From NCBI RefSeq assembly GCF_010894435.1, contig NZ_JAAIXZ010000005.1, positions 186,001 through 250,000 on the forward strand: a stretch of 64,000 nucleotides of DNA, given 5' to 3'. The first letter of the stretch is position 1. Each line of letters opens with the position of its first letter. The translations under genes were made by a program, and so were the position numbers. Under the pieces are notes generated by a model. It saw only the letters and a program-made list of their open reading frames with translations. It searched no databases and was not told the DNA's origin. Shown piece after piece: positions 63,887 to 64,000 of this stretch. This DNA comes from Pyxidicoccus trucidator. GTDB taxonomy: Bacteria > Myxococcota > Myxococcia > Myxococcales > Myxococcaceae.

Positions 63887-64000
63887 AGGAAATTCAGGGG
63901 CTTGAGGCCAGGGGCAAGCCGGCCGATCTACCGCAAAGTCAGGGTTTCTTACAAACGCGAACTCAAACCGGTTGCATGGGCGCCTTTGTTCCCGACGTGG

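Overview
The window is a GC-rich chromosomal segment from a myxobacterium, most likely suborder Cystobacterineae. I infer this from the strong G/C bias at third codon positions, the many secreted lipoproteins and proteases, a Ser/Thr kinase with TPRs beside an FHA-type sigma-54 activator, and a 711-residue RpoD with long acidic and lysine-rich N-terminal extensions. The species cannot be named from sequence alone.

Layout. 0-3.7 kb: tail of an unknown gene, a WD40 protein and a small AT-richer ricin-lectin. 3.9-9.9 kb: a tight six-gene operon for trans-4-hydroxy-L-proline catabolism (epimerase, three-part D-hydroxyproline dehydrogenase, pyrroline-hydroxycarboxylate deaminase, 2-oxoglutarate semialdehyde dehydrogenase). 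It converges across a shared terminator on a secreted M9 collagenase (10.0-12.2 kb), which has a divergent PAS-AraC regulator. Together these genes could take collagen to 2-oxoglutarate. 13-20 kb: an orphan NarL-type response regulator, a HAF-repeat protein, an AraC regulator and small secreted proteins. 20.4-24.1 kb: a 1,248-residue lipoprotein with three CXXCH motifs. 24.3-30.6 kb: a METTL25-like methyltransferase, a MetR-like LysR regulator divergent from a Tat-exported MBL-fold hydrolase with a MetR-type operator between them, a GNAT, a lipoprotein esterase and a small lipoprotein. 31-38.9 kb: a MORN/HEAT repeat protein, a Crp-like regulator, a DUF4386 protein, a scar made of two gene fragments (one a collagenase C-terminus), a choloylglycine-hydrolase-family enzyme and a two-gene secreted-protein/metalloprotease operon.

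39.1-45.4 kb: an apparent phospho-signalling module, consisting of an FHA sigma-54 activator, a sigma-54-like promoter, an ADYC-type lipoprotein and a membrane Ser/Thr kinase with TPRs. 45.6-51.5 kb: a Tat-exported esterase, an internally duplicated S41 peptidase, RidA, and a DUF885 peptidase broken by a stop codon and a 5-bp duplication.

51.7-60.1 kb is a graveyard of mobile elements. It holds IS66 and IS91 remnants, a serine recombinase cut by an IS21-family element that keeps istB but has lost most of istA, and two host genes truncated on either side of an IS91 piece. Inside it lies an intact secreted TPR-CHAT caspase-like protein. 60.3-64 kb returns to housekeeping: an SRPBCC protein, a CAU-anticodon tRNA that looks like tRNA-Ile2, an alkyltransferase-like DNA-repair protein and rpoD. 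A dispersed repeat of about 105 bp occurs near 29.8 and 55.1 kb, with a short third copy at 17.5 kb. No rRNA, CRISPR array, prophage or secondary-metabolite megasynthase was seen.
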